Below, piece after piece: positions 51,843 through 61,054 of a stretch of DNA of 64,000 nucleotides; within the stretch, counting starts at the first letter, position 1; each line of letters opens with the position of its first letter. The position numbers and the translations under genes are program-made. The notes under the pieces were generated by a model that saw nothing but the letters and a program-made list of their open reading frames with translations, was not told the DNA's origin and made no database searches. Source of the stretch: an uncultured Terriglobales bacterium (GTDB lineage: Bacteria; Acidobacteriota; Terriglobia; Terriglobales; Acidobacteriaceae); NCBI GenBank assembly GCA_955652395.1, contig CATPBJ010000184.1, positions 1-64,000 on the forward strand. The letters run 5' to 3'.

Positions 51843-53609
51843 ATGCGGGATATCGATTTTAATAATTTCATGACCTCATGGCGCCATTGGCGGATTGCCG
51901 GTATCGTCGGCATACCTCTGATCTACGCTGGCGTATCGCTGAGCCGGTCTGCCGGTTTCGGGTTGCTGGCCTTTGGTGATATCGCTCAATTCTCACTCCT
52001 GTTTCTCGCCTTCCTGCTCATGCTGGCAAACGCGGTTTCGGCGCGTGGCCAGGCCCGGTTGTTTTGGGGTCTTATGGCCTTGGGCTGCCTGTTGTGGTCG
52101 GCCGATCTGGCCTTGTGGATGCTCTATGAGGTGATCCTGCGCCGGAGCATCCCTGAACCGTTTATCGGAGATGCCATCCTCTTTGTTCACGTGGTGCCGT
52201 TCATGGCGGCGGTAGCGCTGCGTCCCCACCAGTCCGAGGAAAGGAAACTGTATTTCAGCACATTGAACTTTTTGATGCTGCTGGTGTGGTGGATTTTCCT
52301 CTACGCATTCATCGTGTTCCCGGACGAGTATGTCGTGCTCAATGTTGCGGTTTACAGCCCGCATTACGATCTGCTTTATCTGGTGGAGAATCTGGCGTTC
52401 CTGGTCGTGCTCGGCGTGCTGGCGTGGAACGCGCGGGGCGCATGGAAAGAAATTTACCGGAATCTCTTTGTCGCTTCGGGGCTTTACGCTGTTAGTTCGC
52501 TGGCGCTGAACACCGCCATCGCTCGCGGTCAGTATCATACGGGGAGCCTCTATGACATCCCGTTCATTGCTTCGGTTTGCTGGATGATCTGGGCCACCCT
52601 GCTGGCGCGCGAGTTGAAGCCGCCTTCCCAGCCCGCGCCGTCAGAACTCTCGCGCTGGCAGATGATGGCTCCCATGCTGGCGATGCTTTCTCTTCCGGCG
52701 ATGGGATATTGGGCATGGTTTCGGGACACGGCGCCGTCCCATCTTCGGCAGTTCCGGCTGCTGGTTACGCTGGCCGCGACACTGGTCCTGGGCTTGTTCG
52801 TATTTCTTCGTCAATTCCTGATGGATCGGGAACTGGTGCGTCTGCTGGAAGAGTCGCGTTCCAGTCTGGAAAACATGAAGCGCCTGCAGACCGAACTAGT
52901 GCAGAGAGAAAAGCTGGCATCGCTGGCCCAACTGGTGTCGGGAGCGGCCCACGAGATCAACAATCCTCTGGCTGCAATCCTCGGATACTCCGAGCTGTTG
53001 GCGGCCCAGGCCGATTTGGAATCGAATCAGGCTAACATGGCGCGCAAGATCGGCCAGCAGGCAAGACGAACCAGGGAACTGGTTTCCAGCCTGCTCAGCT
53101 TTGCCCAGCAGTCGCCCGGAGAAAAAACCCTGCTGGATATGGGTTCCGTCGTGCAACGAGCTCTGCAGATGAAAATGTTGCGCACAGAAAACAAGAACAT
53201 TCACTTAGAGAGCCGGATTGAGCCCGACCTCCCGCAGATATGGGGCAACGTCAACCAGCTCTTTCAGTGTTGCGTGGAAATTATCGGAAACGCGACCGAC
53301 GCATTGGAAGAAGTAGGGGGTGGGACATTTTCTGTGAGCGTGCTTCAAGAAGGGGATGAACTGGTGATGGAGTTTTCGGACTCTGGTCCCGGCGTACGCG
53401 ATCCCCAGCGCATCTTCGATCCTTTCTATACGACCAAGCCCGTCGGCAAGGGTATGGGACTGGGATTGAGCGTCACGTACGGAGTTGTGCAGGACCACCA
53501 GGGACAAATCAGCTGCGAGAACCTGCCCGAGGGAGGCGCTGTTTTCGAACTACGTTTTCCGGTGGCCAAGCAGTCGGTGCCGAAGATGGTTGAGGCGGCC
53601 CAGGCGTAG
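51843..53609 (+). CDS. Membrane sensor histidine kinase
   Basis: The 588-aa protein has about eight or nine N-terminal membrane helices (residues 15-340), then a short coiled coil (LLEESRSSLENMKRLQTELV), the H-box VSGAAHEINNPLAAILGYSE and the ATPase N-box EIIGNATDALEEVG with G-boxes FSDSGPGVRDP and GKGMGLGLSVTYG. It resembles NtrB/ZraS-type kinases. No response regulator is adjacent, so its partner is unknown. The ATG at 51843 begins the clean N-terminus; the track start is 43 codons earlier. Confidence 0.9.
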   Translation: MRDIDFNNFMTSWRHWRIAGIVGIPLIYAGVSLSRSAGFGLLAFGDIAQFSLLFLAFLLMLANAVSARGQARLFWGLMALGCLLWSADLALWMLYEVILRRSIPEPFIGDAILFVHVVPFMAAVALRPHQSEERKLYFSTLNFLMLLVWWIFLYAFIVFPDEYVVLNVAVYSPHYDLLYLVENLAFLVVLGVLAWNARGAWKEIYRNLFVASGLYAVSSLALNTAIARGQYHTGSLYDIPFIASVCWMIWATLLARELKPPSQPAPSELSRWQMMAPMLAMLSLPAMGYWAWFRDTAPSHLRQFRLLVTLAATLVLGLFVFLRQFLMDRELVRLLEESRSSLENMKRLQTELVQREKLASLAQLVSGAAHEINNPLAAILGYSELLAAQADLESNQANMARKIGQQARRTRELVSSLLSFAQQSPGEKTLLDMGSVVQRALQMKMLRTENKNIHLESRIEPDLPQIWGNVNQLFQCCVEIIGNATDALEEVGGGTFSVSVLQEGDELVMEFSDSGPGVRDPQRIFDPFYTTKPVGKGMGLGLSVTYGVVQDHQGQISCENLPEGGAVFELRFPVAKQSVPKMVEAAQA

Positions 53610-53782
53610 GACTTCATTTTAGATTTGGGATCTTAGACTTCAGATGGGCCGACTCTTTGGTACAGGCCGTTGGTGCACAACAAAAGTACGCAAAGAATAG
53701 CCCTCGCAGACATTCGAATTTTATTCCCTTATTGCATCCTCTTTCCGAGTCCTCTATAGCGAGTCGGGCCGCTTCTTGTAAC

Positions 53783-56302
53783 ATGAACCCGATGCCATCC
53801 TCTCTCTCCCACACCAGCGCTCGCGTGCTGGAATTCGAGTCTCTGCGAGATTTGGTTCGGGGATACGCTTCCTCGCCGCTTGGGCAATGGTGGATTGCAG
53901 CGCTGGCTCCATCCGTCGATAGCCGATGGATTGAAAATCAGCACCAGCTCACCGGTGAGATTCGAGAGTTCCGCCGGGTGGGAGGCCGCTTCGAGTTCTC
54001 CGGGCTACTGGATATTTCAACGACCGTCGCAAAGGCACGCATTCACGGGGCGGTCCTTGAAAGCACAGAGATTCACGACGTGGTGCTGGTGGTAGACCGC
54101 GCGGCAGAATGGCGGGAGATTGCCCTGAGTCCGCCGGCAGCAATGAAAGTGCAGTGGACCGCGGTGGCCGAGCTTTCTTCCGGCATCGCCGACTTCACCG
54201 AGTTTCTGCGGGCATTTCGCAACAAGATCCAGCCCGACGGAACACTCGAGGACCGGGCCTCGCCGGAACTGGCTCGAATCCGACGCGAGATCGAGCGGCA
54301 AAGAAGAGCAATCCAGGAGTCGCTCCGCGGCTATCTACGCCGGCTGGCCGAAGGCGGCGCGGTGCGGGATGAGCTGATCACCATCCGGGGCGAGCGCTTC
54401 GTGATCCCGATCAAGATTGAGCAGAAGCGCCGAGTGCAGGGTGTGGTCCACGGAGCAAGCTCCAGCGGACAGACCGTGTTTGTCGAGCCGCTCGAGACCA
54501 TCGACCAGAACAACGAACTGGTGCGACTGCTCGATGAAGAAAGGGCGGAGACCCACCGCATCCTGCTCGAGATGACGCAACGCATCGGCCAGAGCTCCGA
54601 GCTCATCCTGAAGGCGGCAGGCGCGTTGGGTGAACTGGAGTTGCAGTTCGCCAAGGCCCGTTTTGCTGAAGATTACAGCTGTGTACCGGCGAGGTTTTAC
54701 GGAGGGCGTGACGGAGTAGAACAGGGCTTCAGCCCTGCACCTCGAGACGCCACAACTTTGGGGGCCTCAACGCCTGAGAAACCGGCACGCGGGCTGATCC
54801 TGCGGGAAGCGCGTCACCCGTTGCTGGAGCGAAACCTGAAGGCCAAGGGCGGGCAGGTCATTCCCATCAGCATCGAACTCGAAGACGAACGCTTTGAACT
54901 TGTTATCACTGGTCCGAACACAGGCGGAAAAACGGTTGCCTTGAAAACAGTTGGGCTGCTGGGTTTGATGGCGCAGTCCGGCATTCCAGTCCCAGCGGAC
55001 CGCGCGGAGCTACCCGTGTTCGATGCCGTGCTGGCCGATATTGGCGACTACCAGTCCATCGAGCAGAATCTTTCGACGTTCTCGGCCCACGTGATCAACA
55101 TTGACTTCATTTCGCGCGCGGCGACTCCAAAATCGCTGGTGCTGTTGGATGAACTGGGCTCGGCCACCGACCCGGAGGAAGGTGCGGCGCTGGCGGTCGC
55201 GATCGCAGAGCACTTCCGGAGGATCGGGTGCATCACGGTAATCTCCACGCATCACACTTCGCTGAAAGTCTTTGGTACAAATACGCCGGGAGTGGTGAAC
55301 TCCTCGGTCGGATTCGATGAAGCCACATTGCAGCCAACCTATGAGCTGAGGATCGGTGTGCCGGGAGCGTCGGCGGGCATCAACATCGCGCAGCGCCTGG
55401 GGCTGAATCCATCGATCATCGAGGCCGCGCGGTCGAAGCTGGGCACGCAGGCGCGTGATGTTGGTCAATTTCTCGACAGCCTGCATGCCGACTTGCGCGA
55501 GGCGGCGGCGGAACGGCTTCGCCTCAAGGCCCGCGAGCAGGAACTGGAGCGGGAGTGGACGAGCCTTGCCGCCGAGGGGCGGAAAGGGCAGCAGGCGAAA
55601 ATTATAGAGATGGAGAAAAAGCTCGATGCCCTGTTGCGGGATTTTGAGTATCAGGCACGGGAGATGGTAAATGCGGTCCAGGACCGGGCCGCATCGCAAA
55701 AGCTCTCAAAAGACGCCGAACGGCGCATTTCCAAACTGCGGCGGGAATTCCGTGAGCAGTTTGATTCAACCGTGGTCGCGCACAGAACCGGGGCCGATCA
55801 GGGCGACCCCGATGCGCAGCCGCAGGTCGTTAAGCATGTCTCCGAGGGCGATACGGTGAAACTCAAGTCTGTGGGCCGCCCGGCGGTCGTCAGCCGGCGC
55901 GTCGATGAGAATCATTTCGAAGTCGAAATAGGCGCTATGAAGATGAAGATCGCGCGCGACGATATTGCAGAAGTGCTGTCGCGAGCGGCCGATTCGCCGG
56001 TCAAAGCCGCGCGGGCGCGCGGAATCTCGATTTCGCTGCAGAAAGAAAGCGCGAACGTGCCCTCGGAAATCAACGTCATCGGCCGCACCGTGGACGACGC
56101 TACCCGCGAAGTGGAAAAGTTCGTAGACCGGGCGTTTCTGGCCGGACTGCCGCGGGTACGCGTGGTGCACGGCAGCGGCATGGGCATTTTGCGGAAAGCG
56201 TTGCGGCAATATTTGCAGAAGCATCCGCATGTGGAGTCAGTGACCGAGCCTCCTCAGAATGAGGGCGGTGGCGGGGCGACGGTGGTGGAGTTACGCGTGT
56301 AG
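53783..56302 (+). CDS. mutS2: Endonuclease MutS2 with repeat-derived insert
   Basis: MutS2 acts on branched DNA and colliding ribosomes. The 839 aa show ILREARHPLLERNL, Walker A ITGPNTGGKTVALKTVGLLG, Walker B VLLDELGSATDPEEGAALAV, a coiled coil and a C-terminal Smr domain (RVRVVHGSGMGILRKALRQY). Between VPARFYGG and ARGLILREA lie about 28 residues (GVEQGFSPAPRDATTLG) encoded by a hairpin element. The start at 53783 (MNPMPSSLSH) is preferred over the track's. Confidence 0.95.
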   Translation: MNPMPSSLSHTSARVLEFESLRDLVRGYASSPLGQWWIAALAPSVDSRWIENQHQLTGEIREFRRVGGRFEFSGLLDISTTVAKARIHGAVLESTEIHDVVLVVDRAAEWREIALSPPAAMKVQWTAVAELSSGIADFTEFLRAFRNKIQPDGTLEDRASPELARIRREIERQRRAIQESLRGYLRRLAEGGAVRDELITIRGERFVIPIKIEQKRRVQGVVHGASSSGQTVFVEPLETIDQNNELVRLLDEERAETHRILLEMTQRIGQSSELILKAAGALGELELQFAKARFAEDYSCVPARFYGGRDGVEQGFSPAPRDATTLGASTPEKPARGLILREARHPLLERNLKAKGGQVIPISIELEDERFELVITGPNTGGKTVALKTVGLLGLMAQSGIPVPADRAELPVFDAVLADIGDYQSIEQNLSTFSAHVINIDFISRAATPKSLVLLDELGSATDPEEGAALAVAIAEHFRRIGCITVISTHHTSLKVFGTNTPGVVNSSVGFDEATLQPTYELRIGVPGASAGINIAQRLGLNPSIIEAARSKLGTQARDVGQFLDSLHADLREAAAERLRLKAREQELEREWTSLAAEGRKGQQAKIIEMEKKLDALLRDFEYQAREMVNAVQDRAASQKLSKDAERRISKLRREFREQFDSTVVAHRTGADQGDPDAQPQVVKHVSEGDTVKLKSVGRPAVVSRRVDENHFEVEIGAMKMKIARDDIAEVLSRAADSPVKAARARGISISLQKESANVPSEINVIGRTVDDATREVEKFVDRAFLAGLPRVRVVHGSGMGILRKALRQYLQKHPHVESVTEPPQNEGGGGATVVELRV
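54722..54780. repeat. Hairpin element inside mutS2
   Basis: CAGGGCT-TC-AGCCCTG (54722-54737) is a 7-bp hairpin, followed by GGGGGCCTCAACGCC text. Similar GGCTTCAGCC and GGGCTTTAGCCC hairpins lie at about 59126-59180 in the rpsB-tsf spacer. The insert keeps the mutS2 frame. Confidence 0.7.
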
Positions 56303-56318
56303 TTTCGTGGAGGGAATA

Positions 56319-56388
56319 AGGGTTCTTCGACGGCGGATGAGCGGCCGCGTTCGACCGCTCATCCTTCGCTCAGAGTCGAAGGACCCCT
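56319..56388. repeat. Nested inverted repeat after mutS2
   Basis: AGGGTTCTTCGAC (56319) pairs with GTCGAAGGACCCCT (56375-56388). Inside, GATGAGCGG (56336) pairs with CCGCTCATC (56355-56363). It belongs to the TTCGAC/CTCAGxATGACA family also seen near 30952, 31089 and 56699. Confidence 0.75.
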
Positions 56389-56398
56389 GATAGCATTT

Positions 56399-56738
56399 AT
56401 GCGCGCTCGGCGAAGCAGCATTTCCGGCACGATTTACATTGGAATGACCGGCAACATGCACAAGCGAGCATTCGGGCACAAGTTCCATCGCATGAAGGCT
56501 TCACTGATGATTACGATGTCGAGGGTCTTCTTTACTGGGAGTCTTACGATGACGTTCACAGGGCCATCGGGCGCGAAAAACAGCTTAAGGGTTGGCGGCG
56601 GGAGAAGAAGGTATGTTGATCGAGTCCGTGAACCCTCAGTGGCTCGATTTGAGCAAGGACTGGTACCCAGCGATCAAGGATGGTGGAGGGTATAGGGGTG
56701 CTTCGACTGCATCCTCCGCTCAGCATGACAGGGGTTAA
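56399..56738 (+). pseudogene. Frameshifted GIY-YIG nuclease-like gene
   Basis: SGTIYIGMTGNMHKRAFGHK is in frame one, then GFTDDYDVEGLLYWESYDDV and HRAIGREKQLKGWRREKKV in a second frame, and LIESVNPQWLDLSKDWYPAI in a third. These are the successive blocks of the small GIY-YIG (UPF0213-like) protein. Its end runs into the flanking TTCGAC repeat. Two frameshifts and a poor start make it a pseudogene. Confidence 0.75.
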
Positions 56739-56969
56739 AGAGAGGTGAAGAGGACGGATCGAAGCAGGGTCGAAGTCCCGAGGCCCGAGGCCCGGTGGCG
56801 CCGTCCAACGCCTGATGTCCCCAGTCTTCGTTGACAATATCCTCTACCGTACGTTATCTTTAACTCTTTAGCAGTCCTGCGGTTGCCCGCCTGGTACCCT
56901 GCGCCATCGGCGCTGAATTGGATACTCAGCGGTCTTCTTTAGCTTTTTTAAATATCTGGGAGACTCGTA
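56739..56969. other. Leader region of the ribosomal-protein cluster
   Basis: No gene is seen. The stretch should contain the rplM promoter; TTGACAATATCC near 56831 offers a TTGACA -35-like word. GGGAG lies just before the rplM ATG. I see no clear ribosomal-protein autoregulatory structure. Confidence 0.4.
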
Positions 56970-57410
56970 ATGTCAACCTATTTCCCCAAAGCGGGGGAAA
57001 TTGTGCGCAAGTGGTACGTCGTGGATGCCTCGGGGCAGACGCTCGGCCGGCTGGCTTCACAAGTCGCCCGCATCCTCATGGGGAAAGAGAACCCGAAATA
57101 CACACCATTTCTGGACACCGGCGATCACGTGATCGTGATCAACGCCGAAAAGGTGAAGGTGACGGGAATGAAAGCCGAGCAGAAGGTGTATCAGCATTAC
57201 ACGGGATATCCCGGTGGGTTGCGCTCGGAGGACTTTAACAAACGTTTCGTTCGGAAACCGGAGCTGATTGTCGAACAGGCGATCAAGCGCATGCTGCCCA
57301 AAACAAAACTGGGTGGCCACATGATCACCAAGCTGCAGGTTTACCGCGGCGACAAGCATCCCCACGAAGCCCAGAAGCCGGAAATGCGGGCACTGGAGAC
57401 GCGAGCGTAG
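56970..57410 (+). CDS. rplM: 50S ribosomal protein L13
   Basis: The 146-aa protein has the L13 pattern: [40 protein letters not shown], the signature [20 protein letters not shown] and [15 protein letters not shown]. rpsI follows, the usual L13-S9 pair. Confidence 0.98.
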   Translation: MSTYFPKAGEIVRKWYVVDASGQTLGRLASQVARILMGKENPKYTPFLDTGDHVIVINAEKVKVTGMKAEQKVYQHYTGYPGGLRSEDFNKRFVRKPELIVEQAIKRMLPKTKLGGHMITKLQVYRGDKHPHEAQKPEMRALETRA

Positions 57411-57483
57411 CCAGTCGAGTTTCTGGTTTCTGGATTGAGGATGAACAGGTTGGAATTCTTTGAAAGGTTGAGCGCACCGGTTA

Positions 57484-57518
57484 GCTGAATGCTGACGGCT
57501 GAGTGCTAAGAGCTAAAT
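57484..57518. repeat. Heptad array running into the rpsI start codon
   Basis: GCTGAAT, GCTGACG, GCTGAGT, GCTAAGA and GCTAAAT follow in phase, and the last unit contains the A and T of the rpsI ATG (57517). A partial opposed set (GTTTCTG GTTTCTG) lies near 57419. Confidence 0.75.
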
Positions 57519-57912
57519 GGCAGAGCTAGTGCAATATTACGGTACGGGACGCCGCAAGTCGGCAATTGCGCGCGTCTATCTGCGTCCGGGCAGCGGCGAT
57601 TTCAAAGTCAACGGGCGTCCTTTCGAGCAATATTTCGTGACCGAGTCGCAGCGCTCGAGCGCGCGACAACCGTTGCTTTCGACCGAGACGGCGGCCACTT
57701 TCAATGTTCTCGCCCGGGTCAGCGGCGGAGGGGTCAACGGCCAGGCCGATGCGGTCAAACTGGGTATCGCTCGCGCCCTGATGCTGTTCAACATTGAGTT
57801 GCGCAAGAAGCTGAAAGCGGAAGGCATGGTCAGCCGCGACTCGCGCTCCAAGGAACGCAAGAAGTACGGACAGAAGGGCGCTCGGAAGCGGTTCCAGTAC
57901 TCGAAGAGATAG
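57517..57912 (+). CDS. rpsI: 30S ribosomal protein S9
   Basis: The 131-aa protein shows [40 protein letters not shown] and the basic C-terminus [24 protein letters not shown], which reaches the P-site tRNA. No Shine-Dalgarno is clear because the upstream DNA is heptad repeat. Confidence 0.98.
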   Translation: MAELVQYYGTGRRKSAIARVYLRPGSGDFKVNGRPFEQYFVTESQRSSARQPLLSTETAATFNVLARVSGGGVNGQADAVKLGIARALMLFNIELRKKLKAEGMVSRDSRSKERKKYGQKGARKRFQYSKR

Positions 57913-57916
57913 GGCA

Positions 57917-58097
57917 GTTTCCAGTTTCTGGTTTCTAGTTTCTAGACTACGAGGGCAGCTTGCTCGAACCGGAAACTTCAGACTGGAAACTGCAAGGTGT
58001 TCAATTCATCCCGTGCCTCGCGGTGCGGGGCGGGAATGGCAATCCGGAAGGGCTATTTCAGTTTCCGGTTTCCAGTTTCTGGTTTCGAAACCAGAAA
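57917..58097. repeat. GTTTC-type heptad arrays between rpsI and rpsB
   Basis: GTTTCCA, GTTTCTG, GTTTCTA, GTTTCTA (57917-57944) face GGAAACT, TCAGACT, GGAAACT (57971-57991). A second set (GTTTCCG, GTTTCCA, GTTTCTG, GTTTCGA, 58061-58088) contains the perfect 22-bp palindrome TTTCTGGTTTC/GAAACCAGAAA (58076-58097). Confidence 0.85.
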
Positions 58098-58150
58098 CGC
58101 GAAACTAAAAACCGAGGTCAAGCCGGATGCAGACCAAATGAGGAGGTTGA

Positions 58151-59062
58151 TTGGCTAACATCACCATGAAGGAGTTGCTCGAAGCGGGGGTTCACTTCGG
58201 GCATCAGACCAAGCGCTGGAATCCCAAGATGAAGGAATACATCTTCGGAGAGCGCAACGGGATTTACATCATCGACCTGCAAAAGACGCTGAAGATGTTC
58301 AAGGAAGCGTCGAAATTCGTGGCCGACCTGGCCGCGGCGGGCAAAATTGTTTTGTTCGTGGGCACTAAGCGCCAAGCCCAGGACGCGATTGCCGAAGAGG
58401 CCACGCGCTGCGGTGGCTTCTATGTGAACCAGCGCTGGCTGGGCGGATTGCTCACCAACTGGGTGACGGTGCAGAAGTCGGTCAAGCGACTCAAGGAACT
58501 CGACGAGATGGCCACGGATGGCCGCTACGAGTTGCTGCCCAAGAAAGAAGTCATCAAGCTGGAGCGCGAACGCAAGCATCTGCAAGCCAACCTGGCCGGC
58601 ATCAAGAACATGAGCCGCTTGCCGGATGCGATCTTCGTGATCGATTCGAACAAAGAGCAGATTGCGGTGCGCGAGGCCCGCAAGCTGGGCATTCCAGTAG
58701 TCGCGGTGGTGGATACGAACTGCGACCCCAGCGAAGTGGACTACGTGATTCCGGGCAACGACGACGCATTACGCGCGATTCGTTTGTTCGCCTCTAAGAT
58801 TTCCGATTCGGTCGCCGAGGGTGCGCAGTTGATGACGGACAAGCAGGCCGCTGATCTGGCCGCGGCCGTCTACACCGAACCCGAGGCGGTTCCGGCGGCA
58901 GAGACTGCGGCGGACGACGGCGAAACCGCTGCCGCGCCCGACGCTGGATCTGAGGACATCAGCATGGAAGATGTCCTGGGCAAGGGAGTACGCAAGCAGC
59001 CCCCGCCCGCCAACGAAGCCGTGGAAGACGACGTTCCGCAGGTTGAAACCCAGACGTATTGA
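58151..59062 (+). CDS. rpsB: 30S ribosomal protein S2
   Basis: The 303-aa protein starts at TTG with AGGAGG just upstream. S2 signatures are [60 protein letters not shown] and [17 protein letters not shown]. An Ala/Glu/Asp-rich C-terminal extension of about 60 residues follows the S2 core, longer than in E. coli. tsf follows as usual. Confidence 0.98.
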   Translation: MANITMKELLEAGVHFGHQTKRWNPKMKEYIFGERNGIYIIDLQKTLKMFKEASKFVADLAAAGKIVLFVGTKRQAQDAIAEEATRCGGFYVNQRWLGGLLTNWVTVQKSVKRLKELDEMATDGRYELLPKKEVIKLERERKHLQANLAGIKNMSRLPDAIFVIDSNKEQIAVREARKLGIPVVAVVDTNCDPSEVDYVIPGNDDALRAIRLFASKISDSVAEGAQLMTDKQAADLAAAVYTEPEAVPAAETAADDGETAAAPDAGSEDISMEDVLGKGVRKQPPPANEAVEDDVPQVETQTY

Positions 59063-59066
59063 GACC

Positions 59067-59313
59067 GTCGTTGTTCGTTTGGCCATCGGTCGTTTGCCAT
59101 TGGTCGTTGGCTAAACCGGGAGGGCACGGCTTCAGCCGTGCCGAGTCAAGGTCATAGAACGCGGGCTTTAGCCCCTGAGGGAAAATCAGACCCGCGCGGG
59201 TCGTCCGGCGCGGGTCAAAGTTTGTAAGGACAGTTTTGTAACGACAGTTTGGAGTTTCTGGCTTCCCGTTTCGCGCTCGCGGCGAATGCACTGGAAACAC
59301 GAAACTGGAAACT
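59067..59313. repeat. Repeat-filled rpsB-tsf spacer
   Basis: Six heptads (GTCGTTG, TTCGTTT, GGCCATC, GGTCGTT, TGCCATT, GGTCGTT) start at 59067. Hairpins of the GGCTTCAGCC/GGGCTTTAGCCC type lie at about 59126-59180. GTTTGGA, GTTTCTG, GCTTCCC, GTTTCGC (59247-59274) then face GGAAACA, CGAAACT, GGAAACT (59293-59313), which ends two bases before the tsf ATG. Confidence 0.8.
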
Positions 59314-59315
59314 TT

Positions 59316-59999
59316 ATGATGAGCACAACTACCGTGAATATTTCTGCTACCCAGGTGAAAGAGCTCCGGGATAAGACCGGGGCGCCGATGATGGACTGCA
59401 AGCATGCCCTGACCGAAGCCAAGGGGGATCTAGAGCAGGCAGTCGTGCTGCTGCGCAAGAAGGGTATCTCTGTGGCCGGCAAGAAAGCGAGTCGTGTGAC
59501 AAAAGAGGGCGCGGTCGCCAGCTACATTCACGCCGGAGGCAAGATCGGCGTTCTCGTGGAAGTTAATTGCGAGAGTGACTTTGTCGCCCGCACCGACGAT
59601 TTCAAGGAACTGGTGCACGACATCGCGATGCATATCGCGGCCAGCGACCCGAAATTCGTGCGCAAGGAAGACGTTACGCCAGAAGCCTTCGAGCGCGAAA
59701 AGGACATCTACCGTGCTCAGGCCGCCGCGACCGGCAAGCCACTCCAGGTTGTGGAAAAGATCGTGGAAGGCAAGATGAGCAAGTTTTACGAAGAAGTATG
59801 CCTGCTGGAGCAGCCCTTTATCCGCGACCAGACCATCAGCATCGGCCAGCTCGTTGCCACCAAAATTGGCAAGCTGGGCGAGAACATCGCGGTGCGCCGC
59901 TTTGCGCGGTTTAAGGTAGGAGAAGTAGGAGCGACGGTTGCGTTTACTACTTCGAACCCTGAGGATGGCGGCGAGGCCGCCGCTCCGGTCGCGACGTAA
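59316..59999 (+). CDS. tsf: Elongation factor Ts
   Basis: EF-Ts recharges EF-Tu with GTP. The 227-aa protein has the UBA-like N-terminus (KELRDKTGAPMMDCKHALTE), the signature GKIGVLVEVNCESDFVARTD and the C-terminal subdomain (LLEQPFIRDQTISIGQLVAT). It is the shorter EF-Ts type. The ATG at 59316 (or 59319) is preferred; the track adds ten residues from repeat DNA. Confidence 0.97.
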   Translation: MMSTTTVNISATQVKELRDKTGAPMMDCKHALTEAKGDLEQAVVLLRKKGISVAGKKASRVTKEGAVASYIHAGGKIGVLVEVNCESDFVARTDDFKELVHDIAMHIAASDPKFVRKEDVTPEAFEREKDIYRAQAAATGKPLQVVEKIVEGKMSKFYEEVCLLEQPFIRDQTISIGQLVATKIGKLGENIAVRRFARFKVGEVGATVAFTTSNPEDGGEAAAPVAT

Positions 60000-60107
60000 G
60001 GTATTGCGCTCTGTTTGTTTGGATACGCCCGGGTTTTGATACCGTACACGCCGCGGGCAGGGATGCCCTCGGGACAGCCGGCGGGACGCCGGCGCTACAA
60101 ACCACTG
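60000..60107. repeat. Hairpin text between tsf and pyrH
   Basis: GCCGGC-GGGA-CGCCGGC followed by GCTAC lies at about 60082-60104. The 11-mer GCCCTCGGGAC at about 60069 also occurs at 5709-5719 in the kdp leader ORF. No gene is present. Confidence 0.5.
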
Positions 60108-60824
60108 ATGCCGACTCCGGTCTTCAAACGCATTCTGCTCAAACTCTCCGGCGAGGCCCTGGCTGCGAACCAGGGCTTCGGCGTGGACCCCTTGCGCATC
60201 CACGAAATCGCCGCCGAACTTGCGGACGTCCACTCTCTCGACATCCAGATTGCGATCGTAGTCGGGGGCGGAAATTTCTTTCGCGGCGTGGCCCAGCAGG
60301 CGCGGGAGATGGATCGCGTCTCGGCCGACCATATGGGCATGCTGGCCACCGTGATCAACGCCCTGGCCCTGCAGGACGCTCTGGAAAAGCAGGGCATTCA
60401 CACCCGGGTGCAGTCGGCGATCGAGATGAATCAGGTGGCCGAGCCTTTTATCCGCCGCCGCGCCATTCGTCACATGGAAAAGGGGCGGATCGTCATTTTT
60501 GCCGGCGGCACCGGTAACCCTTATTTCTCGACCGACACCGCCGCATCTCTGCGCGCCATGGAGATCAAGGCCGACGCGATTCTGAAAGCCACAAAAGTGG
60601 ATGGCATTTACGATGCCGATCCCATGCTGGTCAAGGACGCCAAGAAATTTACCGAAATCAGCTACATGGAAGTCCTGAAACAGGGACTCAAAGTCATGGA
60701 CTCAACCGCCATCTCGCTGTGCAAGGACAACAACCTGCCCATCATCATTTTCAATCTCAACCAGCGGGGAAATATCCGGAAAGTGGTCATCGGCGAGAAA
60801 ATAGGGTCGCTGGTGAGCGCCTAG
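60108..60824 (+). CDS. pyrH: Uridylate kinase (UMP kinase)
   Basis: PyrH phosphorylates UMP to UDP. The 238-aa protein has [73 protein letters not shown] and [19 protein letters not shown]. The ATG at 60108 begins the canonical N-terminus; the track's 31 extra residues come from the hairpin repeat. Confidence 0.97.
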   Translation: MPTPVFKRILLKLSGEALAANQGFGVDPLRIHEIAAELADVHSLDIQIAIVVGGGNFFRGVAQQAREMDRVSADHMGMLATVINALALQDALEKQGIHTRVQSAIEMNQVAEPFIRRRAIRHMEKGRIVIFAGGTGNPYFSTDTAASLRAMEIKADAILKATKVDGIYDADPMLVKDAKKFTEISYMEVLKQGLKVMDSTAISLCKDNNLPIIIFNLNQRGNIRKVVIGEKIGSLVSA

Positions 60825-60856
60825 AACCTCAGCCACGGATTCTCACGGATTTGACC

Positions 60857-60968
60857 ATTGCGATCTTTGCGGCCGTCTTTGCGTACTTGCGGTTTAAGAT
60901 TTTTCTGACCTGCCGCGAGATCGAACCCATTTGCAAAGTGCGCCAAGACGGCCGCAAAGATCGCAAAG
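60857..60968. repeat. Long inverted repeat between pyrH and frr
   Basis: The left arm contains TTGCGATCTTTGCGGCCGTC followed by TTTGCG. The right arm (about 60933-60968) is its complement with 22 exact pairs and three mismatches beyond. TTTGCG-type text also occurs near 10505-10600. The spacer holds no gene. Confidence 0.8.
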
Positions 60969-61011
60969 AACCCCAACACCATCCGTGACCTGCTTTTCCG
61001 GTTGGAAGGTT

Positions 61012-61017
61012 TATAAT
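61012..61017 (+). promoter_or_regulatory. -10 box (TATAAT) of frr
   Basis: A perfect TATAAT lies 37 bp before the frr ATG, so frr probably has its own promoter behind the inverted repeat. No good -35 box is evident. Confidence 0.5.
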
Positions 61018-61054
61018 TCAGCGTTTTGACTTTGAACCATCAACGGAGTTGATC

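Noticed and set aside
59430-60473. 347-aa ORF on the minus strand
   Set aside because: Spans the antisense of both tsf and pyrH, so it cannot be a single real gene.
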